DNA of 64,000 bases, taken from assembly GCA_949318235.1 (NCBI GenBank), contig OX439132.1, positions 45,862,641 to 45,926,640 on the forward strand, given 5' to 3'. Made by a program: the position numbers and the translations under genes. The notes beneath the pieces are model-generated. The model was given only the letters and a program-made list of their open reading frames with translations, was not told the origin of the DNA and did not search any database. Shown here piece by piece: positions 35,328 to 48,299 of this stretch. Source of the stretch: Ecdyonurus torrentis. Lineage: Eukaryota > Arthropoda > Insecta > Ephemeroptera > Heptageniidae. Position 1 is the first letter of the stretch. Each line of letters opens with the position of its first letter.

Positions 35328-35635
35328 TATAATGAAATTTTTGTTTGTATGACTTTTAAATTGTAACTGACTGTACTGTACTTCACCTAATAAAAAAAGC
35401 TGTTAATTATTATTATTATTTCATTTTTCTCTTGTAACACCAACACCGGAAACCTACTTAATTCAAGGTGAAGATGAGAAAAATCCAGTACATGAAAGAA
35501 ACTGCAGGTGTTAAAAAAAGGGATCACAAACTAAGCACTTTGCGCAGGATGTTAACTGTGCCAAAAATTACAGCGTTATTATTATTGCTATACCATTAGA
35601 GTAAACCTAACAACGTGTGATTTAATTGTTATTAA

Positions 35636-35927
35636 CACTCTAAAAACTGGTGCATTACTTTAGTTACGAATACTAACTTATTTAAGATATACACTTTTAA
35701 GTTATTATGAGTAGCTATAATAATGCATTTTAGCAAGTTATTAAAAATAGCTAATTTAAGTATTTTTGAGTTTTTAAAAGGTTTTTTAAGCTATTTTAAG
35801 TAAAATTGGCTATTTTTAACATTTTGCTAAAATGCATTATTTTAGCTACTCATAATAACTTAAAAGTGTATAATATCTTAAATAACTTAGGATACGTAGC
35901 TAAAGTAATGCACTAATTTTTTGAGTG
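35636..35927. mobile_element. Palindromic MITE family D, copy 2
   Basis: Ends CACTCTAAAAA...TTTTTGAGTG, nearly self-complementary over 292 bp. The flanks are AA on both sides instead of TA, a change or a different target. Confidence 0.83.
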
Positions 35928-35980
35928 AATGAGATGAGGTGGCTTTGTAAACCTCTTATTTAAAGTGGGCTACTACCAAG

Positions 35981-36084
35981 CAACGAAGCTGAAGGTAACG
36001 TAAGGCAACGACTGCGAATTTCGTTCGTCTTTTCTGAATTTGCCCGATCGACGAGATCTATTTCCGGTAAAATTTCATTTTTTC

Positions 36085-36115
<31 letters not shown>

Positions 36116-36231
36116 CACGATAATATTTTCCCGCCATCAAAACGTAAAAAATACCGGAAATAAAGATTTAAATCTTGCAGCAGACGCACGAAATGCGCAG
36201 TCGATGCCTTACGTTATCTTTAGCTTCGTTG
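35981..36231. mobile_element. hAT-like MITE, 251 bp, with 8-bp TSD
   Basis: Flanked by ctaccaag (35973-35980 and 36232-36239). Ends CAACGAAGCTGAAGGTAACG and complement CAACGAAGCTAAAGATAACG, continuing through taaggca-cgactgcg. It splits a family E repeat. A poly(A) run lies in its centre. Confidence 0.85.
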
Positions 36232-36420
36232 CTACCAAGTTGCTCTGCCAGAACTGCATGGCCAGAGAGAGACATAAATAAAACTGTCAAGTATAAACAT
36301 CTCTCCTGCAGTTCCACGTAATACACTGGCATATGCACGGGCATCTACGTGTGGAGAACACGAGCGCACATTCAATGCATACCACGACCTCTAAAAAAGC
36401 CACGCATACCCACTAGCGAT
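36232..36420. repeat. Family E repeat, right part
   Basis: 'ctgcatggccagaga' through 'gtggagaacacgagcgcaca' and 'cataccacgacctct', matching 19480-19770 and 51785-51900. The left part (35932-35980) lies before the MITE. Confidence 0.6.
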
Positions 36421-36871
36421 TCTCTCGCACATTAAATCACCAGTACCATAGGGATTATATAAGTCACTTGAATTACGTTTAAGGCGGTGGGAGACCGACT
36501 TGGACCGGAAATCACTAAAAGAAGAACTATATTTTCCAAATAATTTTTTGTACATGATTTAATTCTAATAATTCAAACACTATAATTTTCGAATAAAATC
36601 AAGTAAATTTTTAAAAAAAAATTTATAGTAAGAAAAATTTTAATGACAATATTTTTAATTGTAAAAAAAGTTTCTAATTTGACTAAAATTTCCCGCTCAA
36701 ATTTAAATTTACATGTTATCTTTAAAGTGTAGTAACTTAAATATTTGATCGTGTTTTCACATGTTTGACATAACTAAATTTTTAAGTAACATTTCTTCTT
36801 TACTTTGTGTTATTATTATTCGCAACCGTCCTAGTTTGCGAGATATCAGTCGGTCACCTAACCCCTTAATT

Positions 36872-37088
36872 ATACTTTTTACATAATGACTACTTATGTT
36901 TACTCAAAATGCGGAGAAGGAAGTGCCGGAAGAGGAAACCACGTGATAGTGAAATTGGGAGAAAAGTTGGTGTCAGCAGCAAGCTATAGGCCTGAGCTAC
37001 CTCCCACTTTTACCGTCACGTGGTTTCCTCTTCCGGCCACTTTTTCCGCATTGTGAGTAAACAGAAGCGGCCAATTACAAAAAGTAAA
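36872..37088. repeat. Inverted repeat with paired CACGTG motifs
   Basis: 'gtttactcaaaatgcgg' through 'ggaagaggaaaccacgtga' is mirrored by the complement at about 37008-37062. Weaker pairing extends outwards. It is probably a small MITE. Each arm holds a CACGTG E-box. Confidence 0.7.
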
Positions 37089-38084
37089 TGAAGAGAATAA
37101 ATCTATTCTTAAAATTTCATACGGATAAATCTGTTCTATATGTTATTAATTACTATATTTATTACTATTATTAGTTGTTATTTCTTTGTTTTTGGAAATT
37201 TTGTTGATTTTTTTTTCTTTTTTGAGACCATTAAAAAAAAAGTTATATAAATCGTTAAGAAAGCCATGAAATGGATTGATGCGTAGAATATTTCTATAAA
37301 TGAAAGCATTTGTTATTCTTTTATCTTATATACCTAAAATCAAAATAGTCTTTAATTTTATTATCAAATTAATATATTCCAATGATAAAATATATTTTAC
37401 GAGCAGAATTGTCAGCAGTTTTTGACATCAGCAAAATTGCAATATTTAGAATCAACGTTTTTCTCTCAAGACAAGAAATCACAAGACGTCAAGTGCAGAG
37501 ATTGTTAGTTAAGATTTAATGGCGAAGATTTGCACGCCAATATGTCAATCTGATTTAGAGCGTATAATTTTGCAAATTTGCAATCTGTCACACTGAAACT
37601 AAACTTACAATTGAAATTTTGTTTTTAAAGTTTGTACGAGTGATCGTCATTTGAAATGTTGTAACTTACACAAGCTTTGGTTTATTTGAAATGCATGGGT
37701 TGCTAGGAAATATTGGTAACTGGTTTGATATGAGAAATTAGCACCTACAGTCTTAATGTATAATAGGAAAAGAAGGAAAATATTTGTTACATTGAAGGCA
37801 TATTAAAATCTTATATTGGAATGATTTAAAATGTTTTTTGTTAATATTTATAAAAAAGGAGACAGAACAGGGCTATGTAAATCTCAAATATTTGGGAAAT
37901 TATTAAAAAAAAAAAAAAACTAATGTTTGCCACTTAATTTGACGTGCGTGGAGCCTAAATAAGAAAATGAAAAAGACAAAAAAGTGAAAAGGCTTTTTTT
38001 TTTTTTGCATAACTGATAACATTATCTTGAATGTAAATTTCTATAATTTTTAAGTCAAGTATTTTCATTTATTATTTTGGACAA
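37089..38084. other. AT-rich DNA without recognised features
   Basis: About 1 kb of unique-looking AT-rich sequence. No coding frame with domain content and no known repeat seen. Confidence 0.45.
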
Positions 38085-38300
38085 TAAAAAAATGACGTTT
38101 CGGTCAGTTACTTATGCACGTAGGCGTATGAAAAAATTACCGATCGTGACGTCATTTCGTGATTTTCAAAAAATAATTCCAAATACTTAATGAACTAAAA
38201 AATTAGAAATTCACATATATATCAATTTAAGACAATGTCCTCTTTTAGAATATGCAATAAAATTAGCACTAACTTCTTGGTCTTCCTCATTCATCCTTGA
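38085..38300 (+). repeat. Dispersed repeat family I, copy 2
   Basis: Shares 'gtgacgtcattt', 'aattcacatatatatcaatt' and 'gacaatgtcctcttttagaa'-type landmarks with 40968-41245 and, inverted, 8395-8630. Contains TGACGTCA at 38147. Confidence 0.6.
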
Positions 38301-38304
38301 TATA

Positions 38305-38649
38305 GGGTGTGTGCGCATGACGTCATTCTGAATGCTTTTCGATGCTCTTCTGGAGCAATGAATAACATTGCTCAGCATAGGAAAAACGTAGTTTTTGGCT
38401 ATTTTCTTTGAAAAATTACCTATCTTTTGGTTATTTTTTTAAAAAAATTCTAGCATATTTAAAAAACGAATTTAACATGTTAACAGCATCAAAAATATTG
38501 CAAAATAAATCAACATATTGAGAGCAAAAATATTGCGAATAAGTATTTTTAAACTGGCAAAATGAGTCACTCATATTTTCCTATACTGGCCCATATTATT
38601 ATTTAATATTTACTTATGGCGTCGACTTTAACATGAGTGAAACCAGCCT
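38305..38649 (+). mobile_element. GGGT-ended MITE, subfamily B, copy
   Basis: Starts GGGTGTGTGCGCATGACGTC and ends gtcgactttaacatgagtg-aaaccagcctat. CRE core at 38318-38325. Confidence 0.78.
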
Positions 38650-38840
38650 ATTGGACTGCCTCAATTTGTAAGTGTTGAGCCAAGGTTACAGCAAGGTCAG
38701 GCTGTAAAGTTGAGGCATTAAGCCACACGAGAGAGAAAGCCGTGTAAATTTATTGGCAACTCTTCACTGCAGTGAGTAATAAACTGAAGTCAAGTGCTTT
38801 CGTTATCTCAAACATTAAATCTTATTTACATAAACTACGT

Positions 38841-39179
38841 TTAAAGTCATAGACCACATAAAACAACATGTTCTTTTTAATGATTTAACACAAAAAAGAA
38901 ACTACAAAACTAATGGTAATTATTACCAGAATATAAAACTGGCCCTACAAGAGAGCTTGAAAATACTATAAAATATGCAATTTGCGTGAATATGTCTGTT
39001 TAAGACGTCAGAAACATGCAAAAATTAGTATAAAATTTTTTTGTGCATAAATCAAAATTATCTAATCACTGCTACAGCGCTACAGTTGGGTTTTGAGACA
39101 AACTAATGTTATTTACGTAAGTCCCATCAAGTGTTTTGTGATATAAATGCTTATGTTTTCTTCTGGTCTATACCTTTAA
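38841..39179 (+). mobile_element. TTAA-flanked MITE family C, copy 2
   Basis: TTAAAGTCATAGACCACATA ... CTGGTCTATACCTTTAA. The CRE core is mutated (agacgtca). A fragment of the same family follows at 39403-39478. Confidence 0.82.
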
Positions 39180-39488
39180 CAAAGCTCTGCACACGAAGAT
39201 AGCTGTGCCTAGGACTGCCTCCTTTATTATTATTGCTTTTTTTTATATATAAATCATGCTACTTTTAATAAGAGTAAAAAATCAATAATTAATAAATATA
39301 ATTCAATAATAATATTATATAAAGTAAAATAAAGTATACATTCTATAACTAGGTAAAAACTTTTTTATGATTTTAACTACATGAATATAAGTTTTTTGTT
39401 TTTTATGATCACTGCTACGATGCTACAGTTGGGTTTTGAGACAAACTATAATGTTAGTTATATAAGTCCCATCAATTTTTTTTTCCAC

Positions 39489-39953
39489 ATTGTGTTATCG
39501 TGCTACACCAACCCCAATCCCAGTCAAGACATTGTCTTATCGACAGGTAAGGACTTTACAATTAATGGAAAAGCACACACGGGCTGGCCACGGCCTAAGT
39601 ACACAGCCCGGCATTCGCCATGACAGCCTAGAGAAACCGTGGAAACATCTAGGCAGGCTGGTCGGTGCAATCACATCAATCATACACCTCCCAAATGCTA
39701 TGCGTCGTCATGGAATGCATGCAAACATGCAACGTGTTGAGCTCTCACACTTCACGTTAGCACCCGGTGAGGAGTACAGCGTTCACCACTCACCACTCGG
39801 CCATACCAGCTCGGTGCTTGGTCTTGTGCTTAAAGAGTTAGAGTTAGCACCCAGCAGTGTATCGTACCTATACTCGGTGAGGAGTACAGAACAGAGTTAC
39901 GAGACGAGTCAGCTGCCTTCACCACTCAGCCATACCAGATCAATGTAATGCTT
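39489..39953 (-). mobile_element. tRNA-derived SINE family F, copy 2 (longest)
   Basis: It contains the 3' segment 'gtgctacaccaaccccaatc', the shared body ('cagcccggcattcgccatga') and two tRNA-like head fragments ending 'actc(g/a)gccataccag'. The head duplication suggests a dimer or a partial duplication. Confidence 0.75.
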
Positions 39954-40480
39954 GATATCTTCTTGTCTATGCCTTTAAGTTGGACTAGTTTAAAATCGTA
40001 GTCCGAGAAACTTTACTATAAGTACACAGTGATCAGGCCTGCATGACTAGAAGCTACCTCCAGTATATATGTGGTAGAGTGTGGTTGAACTATACAAGCA
40101 ATGCTCTTGCACTTTCATGTACATATGATTAATGTTAATGGAAAGTACATGTTACATGTAGAGTACAACAAATACACGTGCACTTGAAAGTCTAACATTG
40201 AGAATGCATGCAACTTACATTTTATGTAAATTATACAAATGCTAGCATGTACTGATAGGTTATACAGTTACATCATTGTATTTTACATAATACTTGGAAT
40301 TATATCTATATAATAATCAAGTCAAGTACACACATTTGTAATTATATTCTCTACCGCTTAAATCCAATGCGAGTTTTTGTCATAAGAATAACATTGAAAA
40401 TTTAGAGTGAGTTTTTGAATGTTAAAATATATTATCACAATTGTATGTACACTTTACCTATAAAGAACCGTGTTTGAATA
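39954..40480. other. Unique AT-rich spacer
   Basis: No gene seen. Confidence 0.4.
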
Positions 40481-40780
40481 GGGTGTATGCGGATGACGTC
40501 ATATTTATTGCGCTTGGAGGCCATACTGGAGTAGTGAATAACATTGCTCAGTATAGGACAAACTTCATTTAAGACAATTTTCTTTGACAAATCGGTTCAT
40601 TTTTTGTTATTGTTATTTTTCTCACATACTTGAGATACTAATTCAACATATTTACAGCATCAATGCTCTCAAAAATATTACATAGGGGTTTTAAACTGTA
40701 AAAATGATTTATTTTCCTATGCCACCCATGTTATTGAGTTATCCAACATGGCGTCGACTTTAACATGAATGCATAGACCC
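40481..40780 (+). mobile_element. GGGT-ended MITE, subfamily A, full copy
   Basis: GGGTGTATGCGGATGACGTC ... AACATGAATGCATAGACCC, flanked by ata / tata. It is about 300 bp. CRE core at 40494-40501. Confidence 0.83.
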
Positions 40781-40967
40781 TATAGGATCATAAATTCTCG
40801 GGAATGTCTGCTAGTGTAATTCATATTAGTTTTATGGGAGGATTCACCGATCACTTCTTTGATAGCTTACTTCAAAATGCGAAAGAAAAATAAAGTACAG
40901 TATAATAAATAATAACACAGTTTAAAATAAATACATTTAACAAATGAGAAATACTAACAAAATCTAG

Positions 40968-41245
40968 GGGGTTTATTGCATATTCTAAAAGAGAACTAAA
41001 TTATTAGATATGCAATTTTTTTATGCTTGAGTATACATTAATTTTTCTTTTTTCTTTTTTAAATTAATTTTTAAATGACGTGAATTGACGGCAACTTTTT
41101 CTATGCCCATATGAATACACTTACTAACTGTGACGTCATTTTACGACTTTTAAAAATGTATTTAAAATACTTAAAGAAGACAAAAATTATAAATTCCCAT
41201 ATCAATCGATTCAAGACAATGACTTCTTTTTAGAATATACACTAA
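40968..41245 (+). repeat. Dispersed repeat family I, copy 3, split by a SINE
   Basis: Matches 38085-38300. Its last part ('ggtcttcctcatt') resumes at about 41740 after the SINE. CRE core at 41131-41138. Confidence 0.6.
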
Positions 41246-41250
41246 GTTAA

Positions 41251-41720
41251 CCGGCCCTGTGGCGCAGTGGTTAGCATGCTTGTTTTCCATGCCGTCGGCC
41301 AGCGTTCGATACCTGCAGAGGAACTTTTCATGAAGAGTCACCTGTGCTTGGTGTGGAATGTTGGTTCGCGGTGTGGCTTGACTTGTGTGTGTGCTACTGA
41401 GTTGCAGAGGTCGGCCAGACATCCAAGGTAATACTTGGATGTCGGCTGTCCACGCATGCAGTTTTCTGTGGTTTCCTGCATGCACCACCCTGTCGAATGA
41501 CTGGGCAGTTCCTAACTATATAGGCCACAGCCGCTACCTTCCAATCCTTTCTACCAACACTCTACCTTTTCCTTCTACATCCTTTCACCCCTCAAAGGGT
41601 AGATCAGGTTTAACATGGGCGCTTGCGCCTTTCCTGGCTACCTTCTGTCACTGCTCAACGGTCCTCTCGAATACGGGGGCTTAGTAAGACATGCAGTAAA
41701 TATCAAATAATAAATACATA
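41251..41720 (+). mobile_element. tRNA-derived SINE, second family
   Basis: The head has an A box (TGGCGCAGTGG, 41260-41270) and a B box (GTTCGATACC, 41304-41313). It is followed by a non-tRNA body of about 380 bp and an AT-rich tail (aaataataaatacataaa). It inserted into a family I repeat. The 3' end is approximate. Confidence 0.72.
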
Positions 41721-41872
41721 AAAACCCTTAAAATGTTTATTGGTCTTCCTCATTATGTGTTAGCGTTATTTCTGCATTATTTAAGTTTTTGAAGAACAGA
41801 AACGTCACACCGTGCGTCTAGAAGTAGAAAAATCTTTTGATTAAATTTAAAAATTTGTCTAACGACAGCCAA

Positions 41873-41876
<4 letters not shown>

Positions 41877-41915
<39 letters not shown>
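41877..41915. repeat. Poly(A) tract
   Basis: About 38 A residues. Confidence 0.9.
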
Positions 41916-41918
<3 letters not shown>

Positions 41919-41920
41919 AC

Positions 41921-42326
41921 TACTACTACTTATTCTACGCTTTAAATTGAATTTTTATGTCTTTATCTTGAAGAGTAATATTCTCCGTATTTTCAATTAA
42001 AAGTTTTCCATATAATATATAGTTAATAAGAAATATACACGAGGGGAAAATATTAAAACCTTCGAAGTAGAAGTTTAAAATCTTCACAAACTTTGCGTCC
42101 ACTCCTCCCCTTCATCGTCTGGTTATATTGACGTCAAAATCAATACATTTCTAATGATGCTCAATATTGATAGATTAGCACTATAAAATTTTCACTTGTC
42201 ACTCATTATGAATTATAACAATAACTTTGTTGATTAAAAATATAACAACGGAATTTTGTTAATTATTGCAGGGTCTGTTAGGTGGTGTGAATCAACTTGC
42301 TGCTGCTTTGTTGTTTATTGATTGTT
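41921..42326. other. AT-rich spacer
   Basis: No gene seen. Confidence 0.4.
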
Positions 42327-42415
<89 letters not shown>

Positions 42416-42453
42416 CAGAGAGACAGAGAGAGAGAGACAGAGAGAGAGAGACA

Positions 42454-42493
<40 letters not shown>
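42327..42493. repeat. (GA)n/(CAGAGA)n microsatellite
   Basis: GA units interspersed with CAGA. Apparent Arg-Glu or Leu-Ser frames are artefacts. Confidence 0.95.
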
Positions 42494-42825
42494 ACGTATT
42501 ACCCACATGTTCGTTCTCACCAAGTCTTTAAAAACATCATCCACACCAAATTACCTTTTCTTACCAATTTTTATAAACTTAACTATAAAAAAATATTCTA
42601 AATGATAAATCTTGAGAAATACAGTACACTAATGAATGAAAAAAAAATTACATTTGGAAAACACATTTTGTTGCCCATTGCAGACTACACGGACTTGTAT
42701 GTATCTCACTCCTTCCCATGCACGACAAAACTTACAAAATACCACGTGATTAATGAGTAATCCATAATGAGTACTAAATTACACGAGCGTTTTATTATTA
42801 TAACATGCAAAACATTATATAAGAC

Positions 42826-43171
42826 TTAAACAAATAGACCAGAGAAAAACATAAGCATTTATATCACAAAACACTTGATGGGACTTACATAAATAACATT
42901 AGTTTGTCTCAAAACCCATAATTGTAGCTCCGTAGCAGTGATCAGAAAATGTCAATTTATGCAACCCGCACAACATTTTCATACAAATTTTTGCATGTTT
43001 ATGACGTCATAAACATGATTAGTCACGTAAATTGCATACTTTACAGTATTTTCAAGTTCTCTCGTGGGGCTACATTAATATTCTAGTAAAAATTGTCATC
43101 AGTTTTGAAGATCCCGTTTTGTGTTTATTTATTAAAAAAACAAATATTGTTTATGTGGTCTATGCCTTTAA
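42826..43171 (-). mobile_element. TTAA-flanked MITE family C, copy 3
   Basis: Reverse orientation: aatagaccagagaaaaac ... gtggtctatgccTTTAA. CRE core at 43002-43009. A short Met-led frame at the family's right end recurs in other copies (51645, 59668 and 61173) and reflects the repeat, not a gene. Confidence 0.82.
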
Positions 43172-43245
43172 GAATACTATCAGGATAGCTACTTCACATT
43201 ATCATTTTTTTTAGATTAATAATTAAATAATACACATTCACATAC

Positions 43246-43745
<500 letters not shown>

Positions 43746-44039
43746 GCCTGGTTTCATTCATTTTACAGTCGATGTCATAAGTGAGTACTAAATAACATTG
43801 GCCAGTATAGGAAAACGACTCATTTTGCCATTTTAAAAAAACTACGCAATATTTTTAAGAGCATTGATGCTGTTAACAGGTTGAATTAGACAACGCAATA
43901 AAAGTAATAATAATAAAAAATTGCTAATTTTCCAAAGAAAATAGCAAAAAAACTACGTTTGTCCTATGCTGAGCAATGCTATTCATTGCTCAAGAAGAGC
44001 ATCGGAAAGTATTCAGAATGACGTCATGCGTACACACCC
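43746..44039 (-). mobile_element. GGGT-ended MITE, subfamily B, copy
   Basis: gcctggtttcattcatttta ... tgacgtcatgcgtacaccc, flanked by tata. CRE core at 44019-44026. Confidence 0.8.
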
Positions 44040-44062
44040 TATAGCATCTATATCTATTGCAC

Positions 44063-44071
<9 letters not shown>

Positions 44072-44132
<61 letters not shown>
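44072..44132. repeat. (TA)n microsatellite
   Basis: About 30 TA units. Confidence 0.95.
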
Positions 44133-44136
<4 letters not shown>

Positions 44137-45509
44137 TGTATTGCAATTGTAAATAATATTTTATATTTATAATATACTTATATATCGATGGATTCAAATA
44201 GTAATGTTCAATCAGAGCCGATATGAACTGCGAGAAAAGTATTGTTTACGTGGTTAGCATTCCTGTAGTAATGACTCGAAAATTTAAAAGTATATATTTT
44301 TAAACGTGAAATTTTATTAGCTATTTAGCAATATTTTTTAAAAGATTGTAGCGTATTTTGTAAATTTACAGGAATTAAATGTTTATTAAAAAACGTGTTT
44401 TTTTGTGTGATGTGTCCGATTTCTCACGAGGAACTCGACTCATTGTTCTACAAATCACATTTATGTGACGAAAATTTTTTTGTTTTAGCATAATATATAC
44501 TTATATATAATATACCAATTTAAAGCTTAATTGTTTTAGAATATTTCTCTATTTGATAGTGAAAACTCATGCTTTTTTGAAATCTAATGATCATGTTAAA
44601 GTATGGGTTAAATTGAGAGCTTTGTTACTTGATTTCGCCCCTCAAAAAACCTTTTATTATTATTATCAACTCCAATCATTTTATTGACAAAAAGTTCTTT
44701 TTACCATATATGAAATAAACATTTGTATACACCAGCCCCAGCCTGCAGGGACCACATTAGCAAGTATACAACTTTTCCTTGCGTACTCTATTGTATTTTG
44801 TTCTGCACAAAACTTTCAAAGAAAAAAGCTTTTTTTTTATTTCTTTCTCACATTTTTGTAAATAAATAAAGTTTTCCTCTTTGAACTATACGTGTATCGA
44901 TTTCATCTAAAAAGAAGTTATTTTCCTGCTTTGCAAACATTTTCTGTATATGTTGGAAAAATAGATCATCATTTTTATATAAAGTTTACATTTAAAGTTG
45001 CTTTTTTACATTTTTTTTTTTTTTTTTTGCTTCTTATAAAGAGAAAAATATAAGGAAAATATTTATTATAGAAAAAAATTAATAGCTTTTATATATGAAA
45101 TTATATTATAGTTGTAGTAAAGAAAAAAAGACTAATGCTCTTAAAATAAAATTTACAGACTATTTCAATCAATGTAATGGAAAAATTTAATAAATGAATT
45201 TAATTGGAAATTTCAGATTTTTTTTTCCATTTATTAAAAAATAATAATAAAAAAAAACTTCGTAAATTTTTTTTTATATTTTGCATCCATTAAAATAATA
45301 CAGTTGATCAATTCGAATAATAACATTTTTTACATCGTTCACAAAGGGATGTATCGGAAATGTTATTTTTAATGGAAAAAGTAAGACAAAAATGGTTCAA
45401 AATGGAGTTTTTTTCTTGATTTGTATGATTTTAATCATTAATACTAGATGTAAGCTCGTTCTGCAAAGTCAGACTTCTGGCGCAACTTTTGTGTCGATAT
45501 GTTCCTTTG
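44133..45509. other. AT-rich DNA without recognised features
   Basis: About 1.4 kb with poly(T) runs near 45010-45030. No gene or named repeat seen. Confidence 0.45.
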
Positions 45510-45735
45510 TTATAACAGCTGATTATGACTTCGTTACCTGTTTACTACGTTTATACATATGGTCGATCATTGTTATTTCTTCGTTTAGAACTTTGAACTT
45601 GATAAAATTGAAAAAAACGCCACACAAAAAAGTTCCATGCTCTTCATGTGACTCAATTTTTGTCAATTTTGTTAGCTCAAAAAATAAGATCAACCAATGA
45701 ATGTGTCGTATTTTGTTGGTCAGCCAATCACTGTT
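45510..45735 (-). repeat. Dispersed repeat family H, inverted copy
   Basis: The complement of 'cattcattggttgatcttgt' and of the 'gtaaacaggtaa' segment seen at 11150-11400 and 14640-14870. It is more diverged. Confidence 0.55.
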
Positions 45736-46029
45736 GTTGAGATTCACTTTACTTTACAGAACAAGCTATAGTAATAAAGTTACTTTACCTATGAAAATAG
45801 TTCTAAAATTCTGAAAATATAATTTATTATTGTTATTTTAGAATAATAAATACTTTCTTATGCGTGGAGATGCGACCTTTTGTTTTGACTGCGTCAAGGG
45901 TTGTTTTATTTTACTTTATTTTTGTTCTATAATGCAATAAAAACTTCTCTTTTTTATCAAATATCTAAACCATATGAGTATTACATACACACAGATTTAC
46001 TTTAAATAATTTTTAAAAAAATCTTGAAG

Positions 46030-46280
46030 TAAAATTGAGATTTTTGTTAAGAGCTTTCCATTGAGTTAAAGGACATGTATAGGCTAAAAAGTGTTGACTT
46101 AATTCCTGTTGTGGTGTCTGTTAATGGCCTAATTAATAAAGATTCAGCAAAAGATAAACTAAGCCTCGAGGATAGGCATTTACGTGTCATGCAGAAAGCT
46201 GTAGTTCTTAGCACAACTAACATCGTGCGCAAAGTGCTTAGTTTGTGACCCCTCTGTATACCATCTGCAGTTTCTATCAG
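46030..46280 (-). repeat. Small dispersed repeat, shared with 35496-35560
   Basis: 'gcgcaaagtgcttagtttgtgacccct' and 'ctgcagtttct' here match the complement at 35496-35560. The class is unknown. Confidence 0.4.
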
Positions 46281-46306
46281 ACAATTGGTACTGGATTATT
46301 CTCACC

Positions 46307-46645
46307 TTAAATGCATAGACAACATAAAAACATAAGCATTTATATCACAAAACACTTGATGGGACTTACATAAATAACTTTAATTGGTCTCAAAACCCAA
46401 CTGTAGCTCCATAGCAGTGATCAGAAAATTTCAATTTATGCAACCCGCACAATATTTTCATATTAATTTTTGCATGTTTATGACGTCATAAACAGAAATA
46501 TTCACGCAAATTGCATACTTAACAGTTTTTTCACGCTGTCTTGTGGAGCCACATTTACATTCTGGTAAAATTTATCATCAGTTTTGTAGATCCCATTTTG
46601 TGTTTAATGATTAAAAAGAACAAATTATGATTTCTATGCCTTTAA
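46307..46645 (-). mobile_element. TTAA-flanked MITE family C, copy 4
   Basis: TTAAATGCATAGACAACATA ... TTTCTATGCCTTTAA. CRE core at 46481-46488. Confidence 0.8.
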
Positions 46646-47297
46646 TAAAATACTGTCTAATAGGTCAGCAGGCTCACTTTTTTTTTATAAATAACAAAAA
46701 AGAAACATTTATTATATAAGCGAGATTATAATGGACCAAACACTTTATTACATTACGTTCCCTGAATGAAGATTTAATGCATTGCGTATATACTGAATAA
46801 GTTTCAAACTGGTCTAGAAAGTAAGATTTTAAATAAAAGTCTAAACTACTAAATTTACTTCTTGTTTTCAAATTGCTGATTGGACATAACGTCTGTGTAA
46901 AACGTCGGCCTAAATAACAATTTACTGCGTCGAGTCGTCTAGCCTGTACCAACTATTATTATACCACAAACTTTTACGAGTTAAATTAATTTAAAATTGT
47001 TATCAAAGTGTCAAAAAGTAAATGATATTAAATAAAAAATGTCAAATAAAATTTGTAACTCGTAATTCCTGTTGTGGTGATTTTTATTTCAGTTTAAATT
47101 GTTTATTAAATTAAATTTATTGTAAACAAAATGTACATCAAATAAAATAAAAAATTTATTGTGGATTTTTGTTTGTTGATAAAAATGCCAAGCATTAATA
47201 TGAAAACAAATTTTATACAAGATGTAAATATTTTTTTTGTATCTCTCGTTCTCCCAGACGGTAGCAATATTCTAAAAGAAAGCTAATATATTTAACA
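46646..47297. other. AT-rich spacer
   Basis: No gene seen. Confidence 0.4.
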
Positions 47298-47344
47298 GAG
47301 AGAGAGAGAGAGAGACAGAGAGAGAGACAGAGAGAGAGAGAGAG

Positions 47345-47400
<56 letters not shown>
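47298..47400. repeat. (GA)n microsatellite
   Basis: GA units with a few CAGA and GGATA interruptions. Confidence 0.95.
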
Positions 47401-47405
<5 letters not shown>

Positions 47406-47508
47406 ACAGTCTGTTTTATATTGTAGCTATATATATTATACTCTTGACTCAATTCCGTTTACTTTCTCTTCAAATAAACGAATGAAATTAAAGTTAGAGA
47501 CACACACA

Positions 47509-47511
<3 letters not shown>

Positions 47512-47542
<31 letters not shown>
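47512..47542. repeat. Poly(A) tract
   Basis: About 31 A residues. Confidence 0.9.
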
Positions 47543-47545
<3 letters not shown>

Positions 47546-47964
47546 TTTTCACATTTTGTATATAAAATGTTACAGTAAACAAATTTTAAAATCACAAATT
47601 GGCTTAATTATTTTTTTTTTCTTTAACTGTATGAAAAATGTTTTCTCAAAATTTAGTTTGAAAGAAATTTCTTTTTTGATAAACAAATTCCCTAAGGTAT
47701 TATAATAATAAAAACACTGAGCAATATATTACATGATTAGAATAAACATTATTTTTATACAGAAAAATCAAAAGAAACTTATACGTATTGTAATGATTTT
47801 TAGTCTATATTGAACAATAATAATCTGAAAATTTATTATAAAAAATTGTTTCTTAAGGGCCAGAATTTGTTAGCCCAATCTGTAAGTAAACCTGATATTT
47901 TTTTATTGTGGCACTTAACAAGATAAGTAGGCAAAAATATTTAACATCTTACTTGATATTTCCT

Positions 47965-48299
47965 TATAGCCATAGACCACTTAAAACAAAATGTGCTTTT
48001 TAATGAATAAACATGAAATGGGAACTTCAAAACTGATGACAATTTTTCCCAGAATGTGAAAACGAGAGAACGTGAAAAAACTGTAAAGTATGCAATTTGC
48101 ATAACTATTTATGTTTATGACGTCAGAAACATGCAGAAATTAGTATGAAAACGTTGTGCGGGTTGCATAAATTAAAATTTTCTGATCACTGCTACGGAGC
48201 TAAAGTTGGGTTTTGAGACAAACTAAAGTTATTTATGTAAGTCACATCAAGTGTTTTGTGATATAAATGCTTATGTTTTTCTCTGGTCTATTCCTTCAA
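47965..48299 (+). mobile_element. TTAA-type MITE family C, copy 5
   Basis: TATAGCCATAGACCACTTAA ... CTCTGGTCTATTCCTTCAA; the TTAA flanks are mutated. CRE core at 48119-48126. Confidence 0.8.

Noticed and set aside
41251..41330. Possible tRNA gene
   Set aside because: A and B boxes are present, but the acceptor stem does not close and a SINE body with an AT-rich tail follows.
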